A stretch of DNA of 64,000 bases from Halomonas sp. LR3S48 (GCF_025725665.1 NZ_CP107009.1:3596001-3660000); one strand, 5' to 3'. Positions 54,707 through 63,929 are shown, counted from the first letter of the stretch. The notes: generated by a model from the sequence alone, not told the origin. Program-made: numbers and translations.

Positions 54707-55762
54707 TTACTGGGAAACGGACATGCCCGCGGCCTGCCCCACCGTCTCGTTCCAGACCTCGACGCAGCCGTCATACTGAGCGCTGCAGCTCTTGGCCCAG
54801 ACGGGCAGGACGGCTTCCTGGGTGATCGACTCCACCAGCGCACGCGACTCGGAATCGATATCCACCAGCGTCATGTCGTAGGCTTCGTGCCGCGAACACT
54901 CCGCCTGGCCGGTGTTGCAGGCGATGGCATCGTCGTTGACCTCGTAGGCCAGCTCCCACATCTGCTCCTCGAGCCGCCCGAAGGCCTCCGTCAAGGCCTG
55001 CTGCTGCACTTCGTCGAAGCGGTTCCAGGTGTCCAGGTTCATGAAATGACCCTGCACCGAGTAGGAGAGCGGCAGCGGCACGAAGGTATCGGTCACTTCC
55101 GGCCACTTGCCGTTGTTGCCGGCGGAAGGCGCGGTGACGCCGCAGTCGGCCACGCCGCGCTGCAGTGCCAGGTAGACCTCGCTGAACTGCAGCGTGACCG
55201 GGGTGGCGCCGAGGCCTTCCACCAGCCGCGACATGGACGGGGTGAAGACACGCACCTTCTTTCCAGAGAGATCGCCGACGTCGTCGATGTCGCCGTTGCA
55301 GAACATCATCTGCGGCCCGAAGGGCCACAGAGTCATCAGCTTGGCGTTGAAACGGGACTGCAACCGGGCGTCGAATGCCTCGCGTATGGCGTCGACGGCC
55401 TCGCGCTGGGCGTCCAGGTCCGGCGAGACGCCGGCCAGGTCGATGCCTTCGAAGAAGGGCTCGTCGCGGGACGCCATACCGATCTGCACCGACATCACGT
55501 CGAAGGCGCCGGAACGGAGGCTGCGCAGCGCATCCGCCGCCTCCACGCCGATGGCATCCATGGTGTTGTAGACCACCGTCATGTCGTCGCGTCCGCCAAG
55601 TTCCTCGAAGAAGGGACGCTCCACTTCATCCACGTGCAGCTTGTTGCCGGAAAAATTGCCGACCACGCGCAGGGTCGTTTCGGCCTGGGCCAGACCGCCG
55701 GCCAGTACGCTGGCCAGGGAAACCCCCAGCGCCAGGGTCTTGATGGTTGCCTTGCGGGGCAT
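54707..55762 (-). CDS. TRAP solute receptor DctP, hydantoinase operon
   Basis: A 351-residue receptor with a signal peptide (about 1-28, ending GLAQA). It belongs to the DctP fold but lacks the common QENP segment; the region reads LQRGVADCGVTAPSAGNNGKW. Four cysteines are in the mature part, unusual for this family. The leader is rich in AAC. It probably supplies the hydantoinase with substrate. Confidence 0.85.
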   Translation of the reverse strand: MPRKATIKTLALGVSLASVLAGGLAQAETTLRVVGNFSGNKLHVDEVERPFFEELGGRDDMTVVYNTMDAIGVEAADALRSLRSGAFDVMSVQIGMASRDEPFFEGIDLAGVSPDLDAQREAVDAIREAFDARLQSRFNAKLMTLWPFGPQMMFCNGDIDDVGDLSGKKVRVFTPSMSRLVEGLGATPVTLQFSEVYLALQRGVADCGVTAPSAGNNGKWPEVTDTFVPLPLSYSVQGHFMNLDTWNRFDEVQQQALTEAFGRLEEQMWELAYEVNDDAIACNTGQAECSRHEAYDMTLVDIDSESRALVESITQEAVLPVWAKSCSAQYDGCVEVWNETVGQAAGMSVSQ

Positions 55763-55863
55763 GGTGTCACCTCATGATTGCTGTTGTTGGTGGGTGTTGC
55801 CGATGCGTTGCATTGCGATGCGGTCGTCCCTGTCCTTGTGCGACGAGGCGCGAATCCTGAGCC

Positions 55864-56601
55864 TCACGCGCCTAGGCGCGGGTCCTGAAACAGTTGTCCC
55901 CAGCCGGTGATCCGTGCGGGATCCACCCCGGCCAGCGCCAACGACTTCCACACCGTCACGCTCACCGAGTCGTAGATGGGAATGCCGATCTCCTGCTCCA
56001 GCGCCGGGACGATTCCCGCCCCGCGCAGGTTGGTACAGAGAATGGCGATGGCCTCGGGCTCTGCCTTGGCCACTTCACGCACGAGCCCGGCCAGCGTCGT
56101 CTCGTCGTACTCGGAGAAGGAGAAGTTGCCGCGGTCACCCAGGTGGCGCTCAGCGATCACCTCGACCCCCTCGGCGGCATAGTTGGCGACGATCGCCGAC
56201 TGGATGTCGTCCAGGTAAGGCGTCACCAGGCCCAGCCGCGTCACGCCGGTGCGCGCCAAGGCCTCGTTGAGGGCCAGCACGCTGGTGGTGGCGGGCACCC
56301 CGGTGGCCTCGGTGATGGCGGCACACAGCCTGCGGTCGGTCTCGAACCCCAGCCAACTGGCCGAGGTGCCGCTCCAGGCAATGACATCCATGCGCGCATC
56401 GTTGAGCAGCCCCGCTGCTTCCAGCAGTGGCACCGGGTCGAACTGGGCCAGGGCTTCATCGCGCATGGAAATCTCGCGGACGGTAAAGCGCTGGAAGTGT
56501 GCGGTGACATCGGGAAAGAGGTCGTGCAGGAGGGCTGCGGTAAAGGGCTCCAGCACGGTATTGGAAGACGGCGTCAACATGCCGAGCAGCGTGCGTTCCA
56601 T
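55864..56601 (-). CDS. Asp/Glu racemase-superfamily protein, maleate isomerase-like
   Basis: A 245-residue protein of the maleate cis-trans isomerase/arylmalonate decarboxylase group: MLTPSSNTVLEPFT at the N-terminus and AIAILCTNLRGAGIVPALEQEIGIPIYDS near the C-terminus, with the second catalytic Cys in LCTN. The usual first Cys region reads WSGTSASWLG, so that Cys is Ser/Thr here. ATG 56601 follows GGAG. It is divergent from the second TRAP operon, with GTATAC sites upstream. Confidence 0.75.
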   Translation of the reverse strand: MERTLLGMLTPSSNTVLEPFTAALLHDLFPDVTAHFQRFTVREISMRDEALAQFDPVPLLEAAGLLNDARMDVIAWSGTSASWLGFETDRRLCAAITEATGVPATTSVLALNEALARTGVTRLGLVTPYLDDIQSAIVANYAAEGVEVIAERHLGDRGNFSFSEYDETTLAGLVREVAKAEPEAIAILCTNLRGAGIVPALEQEIGIPIYDSVSVTVWKSLALAGVDPARITGWGQLFQDPRLGA

Positions 56602-56867
56602 GGTGAACTCCGGGTTGTTTTTGGTATTCGGTATACTGTATCCAGGTACGACCATAGCCTTGCACAGCCGCCAAGGATTGCAAGCCAAAAATCCCAAAAA
56701 CTCCCAATAGGCATGTATTTTTAATACGCAATTTGTTGAATTTTCTCAATAATAAAAAATATGGTATCCAGTATTTTGTATTCCGATGTGTTTTGACCTA
56801 AGGTTCAAAAGAGTCGCCCGGGATCGACGGGCGGCGTCCACCCAAACGTGAAGAGAGAGAAGCTCGG
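56602..56867. promoter_or_regulatory. Divergent regulatory region with GTAT-type dyads
   Basis: An AT-rich region between the racemase and TRAP genes. CGGTATACTG lies at 56629-56638, the perfect palindrome GTATTTTTAATAC at 56715-56727, and GGTATCC plus TGTATTCC at about 56763-56784. These resemble GntR/FCD operators. No gene is present. Confidence 0.45.
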
Positions 56868-57866
56868 ATGACAACAACAACCCGCCTTGCCCGTCGCTCC
56901 GCCGCGGTCCTGCTGGCTTTGGGCCTTGGGGCCCCGCTACTGGCCAGCGCCGAAACCCTGCGATTCAGCGGCAACTTCACCGACGATCACTCCAGCAGCC
57001 GTGCCATGGAGGTCTTTCGCGACGCCCTGGCCGAACGCACCGGAGGCGATCTGAACGCCCAGCTGTTTCCCAACATGCAACTGGGCGGTGCCAGCGAGAA
57101 TGTCGATCAGGTCAGTACGGGATCCATTGCCGGCACCTGGATCGGTATCTCCTACCTCTCGCGTACCGTGCCCGAGCTGGAAGCGCTGAGCCTGCCGTTC
57201 GCCTTCGATAGCCGCGAGGAAGCCTTCGCGCTGATCGACGGTGAGGTGGGGGAAATGCTCGACGAGAAGCTGGCCGAAAAGGGCTTCACCGCGCTGGGCT
57301 ACATGGAGCTGGGGTTCCGTCATGTCACCAATAGCGAACGCCCGATTGAAACCATCGAGGATTTCAAGGGGCTGAAGATCCGCCTGCAGCCCAACGAGAC
57401 TCACCTGGACACCTTCCGTGCCATCGGTGCGAGCCCGGTGTCGATGGACATCAACGAGGTCTATGGCGCGCTGCAGCAGGGCGTGCTGGATGGGCAGGAG
57501 AACCCCTACAGCATCATCAGCACCAAGCGCATGGACGAGGTGCAGCCGTACCTCTCAGACAGCGGGCATTTCTACGACTTCATCGTGGTCGTGACCAACC
57601 GCAACACGTTCATGAACCTGAGCGAGGAACACCAGCAGGCGGTACGCGAGGCGATGGAGGAGGCGGTCGCCTGGCAGCGTCAGACCGCCGCCGAGGAGGA
57701 CGATGCGGCGCGTCAGACCTTGATCGAACGCGGCATGACATTCACCCCCATCAGCGACGAGACCCGCGCTGCCCTGCGCGATGCCAGCCAAGACGTCATC
57801 GGCGACCTGCGCGAAAAGATCGGCAGCGAGATCGTCGATCGCGTCCTCGCGGAGCTCGACGCATGA
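56868..57866 (+). CDS. TRAP solute receptor DctP
   Basis: A 332-residue receptor with a signal peptide (about 1-27, ending LLASA). It has LKIRLQPNETHLDTFRAIGASP with the carboxylate Arg and GVLDGQENPYSII. It starts with an ACAACAACAACC codon run. It overlaps dctQ by 4 bases with no hairpin between, unlike the other TRAP operons here. The substrate is probably a carboxylated ureide or hydantoin derivative, by context. Confidence 0.88.
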   Translation: MTTTTRLARRSAAVLLALGLGAPLLASAETLRFSGNFTDDHSSSRAMEVFRDALAERTGGDLNAQLFPNMQLGGASENVDQVSTGSIAGTWIGISYLSRTVPELEALSLPFAFDSREEAFALIDGEVGEMLDEKLAEKGFTALGYMELGFRHVTNSERPIETIEDFKGLKIRLQPNETHLDTFRAIGASPVSMDINEVYGALQQGVLDGQENPYSIISTKRMDEVQPYLSDSGHFYDFIVVVTNRNTFMNLSEEHQQAVREAMEEAVAWQRQTAAEEDDAARQTLIERGMTFTPISDETRAALRDASQDVIGDLREKIGSEIVDRVLAELDA

Positions 57867-58417
57867 CACCCGCCTGGCAACGGCTGGAGGCAAGTGCCTC
57901 CAGCCCGGTCAAGCGCCACTTCCTGCATGGTCTGGCGCTTCTCGACCGGACATCCTACTACGCCATTCTGGTCGCCATGGGCATGATGACGCTGCTGGTC
58001 TCGGCCCAGGTATTCAGCCGCTACGTGCTGTCGAGCTCCATCGATTCCGCCGATGAACTCTCTCGGCTGTGCTTCGTGTGGGCGATCTTCCTGGCCATTC
58101 CCCACGGCATCAAGGTCGGCATTCACGTGGGCATCGATGCACTGGTGACCCACTTCCCCGATTCGCTGCAACGACTGCTCGCCCAGTTGATGGCCTGGCT
58201 GGGCGCCGCCCTGATGGCCGCCCTGTTCTGGATCAGCCTCGCCGCCGCGATCAGCAAGTGGCAGGAACTGATGCCGACGCTGCCGATCACTGCCGCCGTC
58301 TTCTACCTCGCCGTGGTGGTCTGCGCCGGCCACAGCTGCCTGCATCTGATGGCCCAAGCCCTGCGCCTGGAGCCACTTCCCAGCGCGCCCGAACGATATG
58401 AAGGAGTGTCCTCATGA
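57863..58417 (+). CDS. TRAP small permease DctQ
   Basis: A 184-residue protein with four hydrophobic helices (YYAILVAMGMMTLLVSAQVFSRYV-type first helix, LCFVWAIFLAIPHGIKVGIHVGID). The start overlaps the dctP stop and its stop overlaps the dctM start, both ATGA. Confidence 0.85.
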   Translation: MTPAWQRLEASASSPVKRHFLHGLALLDRTSYYAILVAMGMMTLLVSAQVFSRYVLSSSIDSADELSRLCFVWAIFLAIPHGIKVGIHVGIDALVTHFPDSLQRLLAQLMAWLGAALMAALFWISLAAAISKWQELMPTLPITAAVFYLAVVVCAGHSCLHLMAQALRLEPLPSAPERYEGVSS

Positions 58418-59697
58418 CCCCGGCCATCGTCTTCTCCTTCCTGGGGCTCGCCCTGCTGCGCATGCCGCTGGCCTTCGCCCTGGGAGTCGCCTCGCTGGTG
58501 GGCCTGTATGTAGGGGGCCTGGATTTCACGGTCCTGCCCCAGCGCATGATGCACTCGGTCAATAGCTTCCCCCTGATGGCGATTCCACTGTTCATGCTGG
58601 CAGGCGAATTGATGGTGGCGGCCGGCATCCTGCAGCGATTGGTGGATTTCGCCAATTCGCTGGTCGGCCGTGTCCACGGCGGCCTGGCTCATGTGGCCAT
58701 CGTCGCCGGCATGGTGCTGGCCGCCGTGAGCGGCGCCGCCGTCGCCAGCGCCAGCGCCCTGGGCAGCTCCCTGGTTCCGTCCATGCGCCAGCAGTACGGT
58801 ACCGGCTACAGCAGCGCCGTCGTCGCCTCGGCGGCCAACCTGGGGGCCATCATCCCGCCCAGCAACGCCATGATCGTCTATGCCCTGATGGCCGGCTCCT
58901 CGGTCTCGGTGGGCGGCCTGTTCATGGCCGGCGTGATTCCGGGGATCATCCTGGCACTCGGTTTCATGGGGCTGGCCAGCTTCATCGCCATGCGTCGCCG
59001 CTACCCACTGGGCGCCGAAGGCGTGATCGGTCTCAAGCACGTAATGGTGCAGACCTGGCGCGCCCTGCCCATCCTGCTGATGCCGATCGTGGTCGTCGGC
59101 GGCATCGTGGCGGGTGCGTTCACCCCCACCGAGGGAGCCGCCATCGCCGTGGTCTACGCCCTGGCGATCGGCTTCTTCGTGACCCGTCAGCTGCGCCTCG
59201 CCGATCTTCCCCGGGCAATGTTCAACGCCGCTGTCACCGCCGCCATGGTGGGCGCCCTGATCGCCTTCGCCTCCACCATGACCTTCGCCTTTACCCTCGA
59301 CCTGATTCCCATGCAGTTGACCACTTGGCTGCAGGATTTCACTCAGGATCCGCTGGTATTCCTGCTGCTGGTGATGGCGCTGCTGATCGGCGTAGGAATG
59401 TTCATCGAGTCCAACGCCGCCTACATCATGCTGGTGCCCCTGCTGGCACCGATCGCCCTGGCTTACGGCATCGATCCGCTGCTGTTCGGCTTCCTGTTCG
59501 TGATGAACCTGGTGGTGGGCATGATGACGCCGCCGGTGGGCGTGCTGCTGTTCGTGATGTGCGGCATCTCCAAGATCAGCCTCAACGAGCTGATGAAGAG
59601 TGCATGGCCTTTCATCGTCTTTCAGTACGCGGTGCTGATCGCCTGCATCGCCTTCCCGGGCCTCGTCACCTGGCTGCCTCGCGCCCTGGGCTACTGA
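58414..59697 (+). CDS. TRAP large permease DctM
   Basis: A 427-residue membrane protein with about 12 helices; PLFMLAGELMVAAGI, AAVSGAAVASASALG and PPSNAMIVYALM are DctM motifs. It ends 45 bases before the hydantoin-racemase gene, so receptor, permease and racemase form one plus-strand operon. Confidence 0.89.
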   Translation: MTPAIVFSFLGLALLRMPLAFALGVASLVGLYVGGLDFTVLPQRMMHSVNSFPLMAIPLFMLAGELMVAAGILQRLVDFANSLVGRVHGGLAHVAIVAGMVLAAVSGAAVASASALGSSLVPSMRQQYGTGYSSAVVASAANLGAIIPPSNAMIVYALMAGSSVSVGGLFMAGVIPGIILALGFMGLASFIAMRRRYPLGAEGVIGLKHVMVQTWRALPILLMPIVVVGGIVAGAFTPTEGAAIAVVYALAIGFFVTRQLRLADLPRAMFNAAVTAAMVGALIAFASTMTFAFTLDLIPMQLTTWLQDFTQDPLVFLLLVMALLIGVGMFIESNAAYIMLVPLLAPIALAYGIDPLLFGFLFVMNLVVGMMTPPVGVLLFVMCGISKISLNELMKSAWPFIVFQYAVLIACIAFPGLVTWLPRALGY

Positions 59698-59706
59698 GCC
59701 ATTGCA

Positions 59707-59724
59707 CCATAACCATAACCATAA
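59707..59724 (+). repeat. Hexamer repeat in the racemase leader
   Basis: Three tandem CCATAA units lie in the short gap between dctM and the racemase gene, just before its GAAGGA ribosome site. This is comparable in design to the ACAACG triplet upstream of ercA. Confidence 0.7.
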
Positions 59725-59742
59725 CGATTGAAGGAACACGCC

Positions 59743-60513
59743 ATGAAACTGCTGGTCATCAACCCCAATATTTCAGGCGACGTGACCCGCCTGATCGAGT
59801 CCGAGGCGCGCCGCAGCATTCGGCCGGGGACCGAGCTGACCATGGCCACCGCTCCGTTCGGGGTGGCCTACATCGAAACACGCGCCGAGGCGCAGATCGG
59901 TGGCTATGCCGCCATGCAGGTGGCGGCCGAGCACTATGCAGAGCATGATGCAGTCGTGGTGGCGGCCTTCGGCGACCCCGGCCTGGCGGCGCTGCGTGAG
60001 ATACTGCCGATCCCGGTGGTGGGGATGACCGAGTCTGCACTGGTCAGCGCCTGCCAGCGAGGCAGCCGATTCTCCGTGATCGCCATCTCTCAGCGCATCC
60101 AGGCCTGGTACCGTGAAACCATCACCGCCTACGGTTTCAGCGAGCGGTTGGCCAGCATTCGTGCCCTCGACGAGCCCTTGGCGCATATCGGCCGCGTGCA
60201 GGAGGACCAGGGCCAGCGCTTGATCGCCCTGGCGGAGCGGGCGGTACAGGACGATGGGGCCGACGTGCTGATCCTCGCCGGGGCACCCTTGGCAGGCCTG
60301 GCCCGCAGCGTCGCCGATCGCTTGCCGGTGCCGGCCCTGGACGGCGTCACCTGTGCCCTGCAACAGGCCCAGGCCATGGTTGATCTTGGCGCTGCCGCCC
60401 CCACCGCCGGCAGCTTCGCACCGCCTCCCGAGAAACCCTGCCAGGGACTTCCCGAGGCGCTTGCCAGGCTCGTGGGACGGAGCACGGCCGAGCCCGTGTC
60501 AACGGTCGGCTGA
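59743..60513 (+). CDS. Hydantoin/allantoin racemase-like protein
   Basis: A 256-residue Asp/Glu/hydantoin racemase-family protein beginning LLVINPNISGDVTRLIE. The usual two catalytic cysteines are not at their normal places: the segments read VVAAFGDPGLAALRE (Phe-Gly where many have Cys) and LILAGAPLAGLA (Ala where many have Cys). It may be a binding or non-racemase relative. It follows the TRAP genes and precedes a GntR gene. ATG 59743 is set by GAAGGA. Confidence 0.75.
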   Translation: MKLLVINPNISGDVTRLIESEARRSIRPGTELTMATAPFGVAYIETRAEAQIGGYAAMQVAAEHYAEHDAVVVAAFGDPGLAALREILPIPVVGMTESALVSACQRGSRFSVIAISQRIQAWYRETITAYGFSERLASIRALDEPLAHIGRVQEDQGQRLIALAERAVQDDGADVLILAGAPLAGLARSVADRLPVPALDGVTCALQQAQAMVDLGAAAPTAGSFAPPPEKPCQGLPEALARLVGRSTAEPVSTVG

Positions 60514-60577
60514 TTGTGTCCCGATCGACAATTCGGAGACAATCGGCTCGTCTCCTCAGCAGAGAGGAATGGATGAC

Positions 60578-61264
60578 ATGACGATGGAAGGTGCCGCCCT
60601 GCTCGGGCGACGACGCATCACGACCCCCTCGCTGGCAGAGGAAGCCTATGAGGCACTGCACGACTTGATCGTCCATGGCCGCCTGGCACCCGGCCAGCGG
60701 CTGATCGAGCCGGAGCTGTGCGAACAGCTCGGCATTTCACGCACGCCGCTGCGCGAGGCCCTGAAGATGCTGGCCGCCGACGGCCTGGTGACACTGAGGC
60801 GCAACCGCAATGCCCAGGTCTCGCTGATCGAGCCGCAGGAGCTGGAGCATCTCTTCGAGGTGGAGGCCGGGCTCGAAAGTCTTGCCGCCAGCCTGGCAGC
60901 CAAGCGCATGACCAATACCGAACTCAAGCGACTGGAGAGTCTTCAGGAACGCCTGGAGCGGCTGCTGGAGAAGGGCGACCGGAACGCTTACTTCGAACTC
61001 AACCAGCGGATTCACGGACTGATCGTGGCCGGGGCCAAGAACCCGGTCCTCGAAGAGACCCATCGCAGCCTGCTGGGGCGGCTGGAACGGGCACGCTACC
61101 TGGCGCTGGATCATATCGGGCGCTGGGAGGAGTCCACGCGTGAGCATCGCGATATCCTGGAGGCCCTCAAGTCCCGGGACAGCGATCTCGCCCGCCGCCT
61201 GCTGGCGGATCACGTCCAGCATACCGGCGATGCCATCGCCGCCATCAATCGGCCCCGCCATTGA
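60578..61264 (+). CDS. GntR/FCD-family transcription regulator
   Basis: A 228-residue regulator: winged helix SLAEEAYEALHDLIVHGRLAPGQRL and LCEQLGISRTPLREALKML, then an FCD helical domain (LEHLFEVEAGLESLAA, NQRIHGLIVAGAKN, REHRDILEALKSRD). AGAGG suits ATG 60578 better than the in-frame ATG at 60569. It is the last gene of the plus-strand group and probably controls the adjacent TRAP-racemase genes through GTAT-type dyads. Confidence 0.83.
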   Translation: MTMEGAALLGRRRITTPSLAEEAYEALHDLIVHGRLAPGQRLIEPELCEQLGISRTPLREALKMLAADGLVTLRRNRNAQVSLIEPQELEHLFEVEAGLESLAASLAAKRMTNTELKRLESLQERLERLLEKGDRNAYFELNQRIHGLIVAGAKNPVLEETHRSLLGRLERARYLALDHIGRWEESTREHRDILEALKSRDSDLARRLLADHVQHTGDAIAAINRPRH

Positions 61265-61270
61265 CGTTTC

Positions 61271-61295
61271 CGGCGAGCCTCCAGAAGGCTCGCCG
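61271..61295. terminator. Convergent stem-loop after gntR and allA
   Basis: CGGCGAGCC pairs perfectly with GGCTCGCCG (9 pairs, 7-base loop) between the convergent GntR and ureidoglycolate lyase genes. It lacks a T tract on either strand; it may still act bidirectionally. Confidence 0.5.
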
Positions 61296-61329
61296 AGTTC
61301 CCTACGTGCGTATCGTTAGCCCAGGCCCC

Positions 61330-61818
61330 TTATTCAAGAACGACCCGTAGCGCCAGCGGATACTCGTCGCAGTTGTTGCCCTCGCCGCCGCGATCGACGA
61401 CCAGAAACTCCCCTTCGCGCTCCAGCACCGACTGGATGGCGTGCCAGGTGCCCGCCCAATAGTTGACCCCCTGGCGGCCGTCGGTGACGAAGGCGCGCAC
61501 CTCGGCGGGGTCAATGGTCTCGCCCGGCGGTGCCACCACGATCACGAAGCGCTCCTCGTGCAGCGGCATGAAGGCCTGGCTGCCCTGGGGATGGCGTTCG
61601 AGGAAATCGAGCTCCAGCGGGATCGAGACCGGCTGGCTGACGAAGATGCTGATCAGCGCCCTCGCCTGCTCGCCCAGGGTCTCGACCTTGGCCAGATCGT
61701 GGTAGCGTCGGGTGCGCCCGGCGTTGATGTGGAAGTAATCGGCAGTGCGCGTGTCGATGACGTCACCGAACGGCGCGAAGGCGTCCGGCGTCAGCGGCTC
61801 GGCTTTAAGATCCAGCAT
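61330..61818 (-). CDS. allA: Ureidoglycolate lyase
   Basis: A 162-residue cupin-fold enzyme splitting ureidoglycolate into glyoxylate and urea. Family motifs: LTPDAFAPFGDVID, FLERHPQGSQAFMPL and GVNYWAGTWHAIQSVL. It is downstream of ureidoglycine aminohydrolase on the same strand, with a highly structured 180-base gap between. Its glyoxylate product would go to Gcl. Confidence 0.92.
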   Translation of the reverse strand: MLDLKAEPLTPDAFAPFGDVIDTRTADYFHINAGRTRRYHDLAKVETLGEQARALISIFVSQPVSIPLELDFLERHPQGSQAFMPLHEERFVIVVAPPGETIDPAEVRAFVTDGRQGVNYWAGTWHAIQSVLEREGEFLVVDRGGEGNNCDEYPLALRVVLE

Positions 61819-61868
61819 GTTAGCCCCTCAAGTCTATTCGGCAGTTAGCCTGAATCACCGGGGCTGTT

Positions 61869-61963
61869 CCGGGGGCAGGCCTGCGAGGAGGCGCTGTGAA
61901 CCCATCCTTGGGCGCTACATTTGCCATCCATGGCAAATGACCTCCTCTTCGGCCTGCCCCCGG
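61869..61963. repeat. Nested inverted-repeat element between allE and allA
   Basis: CCGGGGGCAGGC (61869-61880) pairs with GCCTGCCCCCGG (61952-61963); GAGGAGG (61885-61891) pairs with CCTCCTC (61941-61947); the inner CATTTGCCAT/ATGGCAAATG palindrome is at 61918-61939. The outer and inner arms are perfect. It could be a dispersed palindromic element or a structured RNA. No second copy is in the window. Confidence 0.7.
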
Positions 61964-61998
61964 CGCCCCTAGGTCGCGGTTCTCGCGTCACGGTCCTT

Positions 61999-62832
61999 TC
62001 AGCGAGCACCCAAGCGCAGCGCCGCGTGGCGGTTCACGTCCTTGTACAGCAGATATCGGAACGGCCCCGGGCCCCCGGCATAGCAGGCCTGTGGGCAGAA
62101 GGCACGCAGCCACATGAAATCGCCAGCCTCGACCTCGACCCAGTCCTGGTTGAGGTGATAGACCGCCTTGCCCTCGAGCACGTAGAGACCATGCTCCATG
62201 ACGTGTGTCTCGTCGAAGGGGATCACCGCCCCGGGCTGGAAAGTGACGATGTTGACGTGCATGTCGTGGCGCACATCGGCCGGGTCGACGAAGCGCGTGG
62301 TAGCCCAGCGACCTTCGGTGCCGGGCATCGGGTTGGGCTCGAGATCGTTCTCGTTGACCACGAAGGCCTGCGGCACCTCGATGCCCTCGACGTATTCGTA
62401 GGCCTTGCGCACCCAATGGAAGCGCACCGGCGCATGGGACTCATTGCGCAGCTGCCAGTGGCAGCCCGGCGGCAGGAAGGCGTAGCCGCCCGGCGCCATC
62501 TCGTGGCGCTCGCCGGCGACGGTCAGGGTCATCTCGCCCTCGACCACGAACAGCACGCCTTCGGCGGCGGGGTCGAGCTCGGGGCGCTCGCTGCCGCCCC
62601 CCGGGCTCACCTCCATGATGTACTGCGAGAAGGTCTCGGCGAAACCGGAGAGCGGGCGCGCCAGCACCCACAGCCGGGTCTCCTCCCAGAACGGCAGGTT
62701 GCTGGTCACGATGTCGCCCATCACCCCCTTGGGAATGAAGGCGTAGGCCTCGGTGAACACCGCCCGATCGGAGAGCAGTTGGGTCTGGGGCGGGTGTCCG
62801 CCGTGGGGAGCGTAGTAGGTGCGTTGGCTCAT
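61999..62832 (-). CDS. allE: (S)-ureidoglycine aminohydrolase
   Basis: A 277-residue double-cupin enzyme that releases ammonia from ureidoglycine to give ureidoglycolate. Motifs: YYAPHGGHPPQTQLLSDRAVFTEAY-type N-terminus, EGVLFVVEGEMTLTV, GGYAFLPPGCHWQL, and in the second cupin FDETHVMEHGLYVLEGKAVYHL and GDFMWLRAFCPQACYAGG, where the metal ligands lie. It is 91 bases downstream of puuE. Confidence 0.92.
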   Translation of the reverse strand: MSQRTYYAPHGGHPPQTQLLSDRAVFTEAYAFIPKGVMGDIVTSNLPFWEETRLWVLARPLSGFAETFSQYIMEVSPGGGSERPELDPAAEGVLFVVEGEMTLTVAGERHEMAPGGYAFLPPGCHWQLRNESHAPVRFHWVRKAYEYVEGIEVPQAFVVNENDLEPNPMPGTEGRWATTRFVDPADVRHDMHVNIVTFQPGAVIPFDETHVMEHGLYVLEGKAVYHLNQDWVEVEAGDFMWLRAFCPQACYAGGPGPFRYLLYKDVNRHAALRLGAR

Positions 62833-62923
62833 ATGAGATCCTTAACGATGAAGTTGGCCAACCTTGTCGGTACTCGGGGTGACCCGGCGACAAGCAGTCA
62901 GGCAGTCCTGTCGGGATTCGGAG

Positions 62924-63856
62924 TTATCGCGCCGGCGCCGGATGGTGCTCCATCCAGTGCTTGGCGATATCCACACGGCGCGTCACCCAGACCCGGTCGT
63001 GCGCCTCGATATGGTCGAGGAAACGCTGCAGGGCACGGAAGCGGCCGGGGCGACCAAGCAAGCGGCAGTGCATGCCCACCGAGAGCATCTTGGGCGATTC
63101 ATCTCCCTCGGCGTACAGCACGTCGAAGGCGTCGCGCAGGTAGGTGAAGAAGTGATCGGCGGTATTGAAGCCCTGAGGTGCGGCGAAGCGCATGTCATTG
63201 CTGTCCAGGGTATAAGGCACGATCAGGTGATCGTGCTCATTGCCCTGGCTGTCCGCTGCACGAGTCCAGAACGGCAGGTCGTCGCCGTAGTAATCGCTGT
63301 CGTAGAGGAAGCCGCCCTCGTCGAGCACCAGCCGTCGGGTATTGGGACTGTCGCGGCCGGTGTACCAGCCCTGCGGTTTCTCACCGTAGAGACGCTGGAA
63401 GATCTCCATGGCGCGCTGCAGGTGCTCGCGCTCGACGTGCTCCGGCACTTCCTGGTAGTGAATCCAGCGGTAGCCGTGGCAGGCGATCTCGTGGCCCAAC
63501 TCCTTGAAGGCTTGGGCTACTTCGGGATGACGCTCCAGCGCCATGGCCACGCCGAACACCGTCAATGGCAGGCCGCGCCGTTCGAACTCGCGCAGGATGC
63601 GCCAGACACCTGCCCTCGAGCCGTATTCGTAGATCGACTCCATGCTGAGATGGCGGTCGGGAAAGGCGGGGGCTCCGATGATCTCGGAAAGGAACTGCTC
63701 GGAGCCGGCGTCGCCATGCAGCACGCAGTTCTCGCCACCCTCTTCGTAGTTGAGCACGAACTGTACGGCAATCTTCGCCTGCCCCGGCCAGTTGGCATGG
63801 GGAGGATTGCGGCCATAACCGATGAGATCACGGGGGTAGCCAGGACTGACGCTCAT
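62924..63856 (-). CDS. puuE: Allantoinase PuuE, polysaccharide-deacetylase type
   Basis: A 310-residue NodB-fold allantoinase that opens allantoin to allantoate. Features: YPRDLIGYGRNPPHANWPGQ, NYEEGGENCVLHGD, YEYGSRAGVWRIL, GHEIACHGYRWIHYQ and RDSPNTRRLVLDEGG, all PuuE-like. ATG 63856 follows GAGGAAG; longer frames upstream lack a ribosome site. A TGTATACA palindrome is 74 bases upstream. It heads the puuE-allE-allA group. Confidence 0.92.
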   Translation of the reverse strand: MSVSPGYPRDLIGYGRNPPHANWPGQAKIAVQFVLNYEEGGENCVLHGDAGSEQFLSEIIGAPAFPDRHLSMESIYEYGSRAGVWRILREFERRGLPLTVFGVAMALERHPEVAQAFKELGHEIACHGYRWIHYQEVPEHVEREHLQRAMEIFQRLYGEKPQGWYTGRDSPNTRRLVLDEGGFLYDSDYYGDDLPFWTRAADSQGNEHDHLIVPYTLDSNDMRFAAPQGFNTADHFFTYLRDAFDVLYAEGDESPKMLSVGMHCRLLGRPGRFRALQRFLDHIEAHDRVWVTRRVDIAKHWMEHHPAPAR

Positions 63857-63929
63857 GAGCACTTCCTCTTGTTCTGTACTGCCGTTGCGCGGTACGCATC
63901 CAGCTTCGTCAGTTTCGCGCAACATAAAG

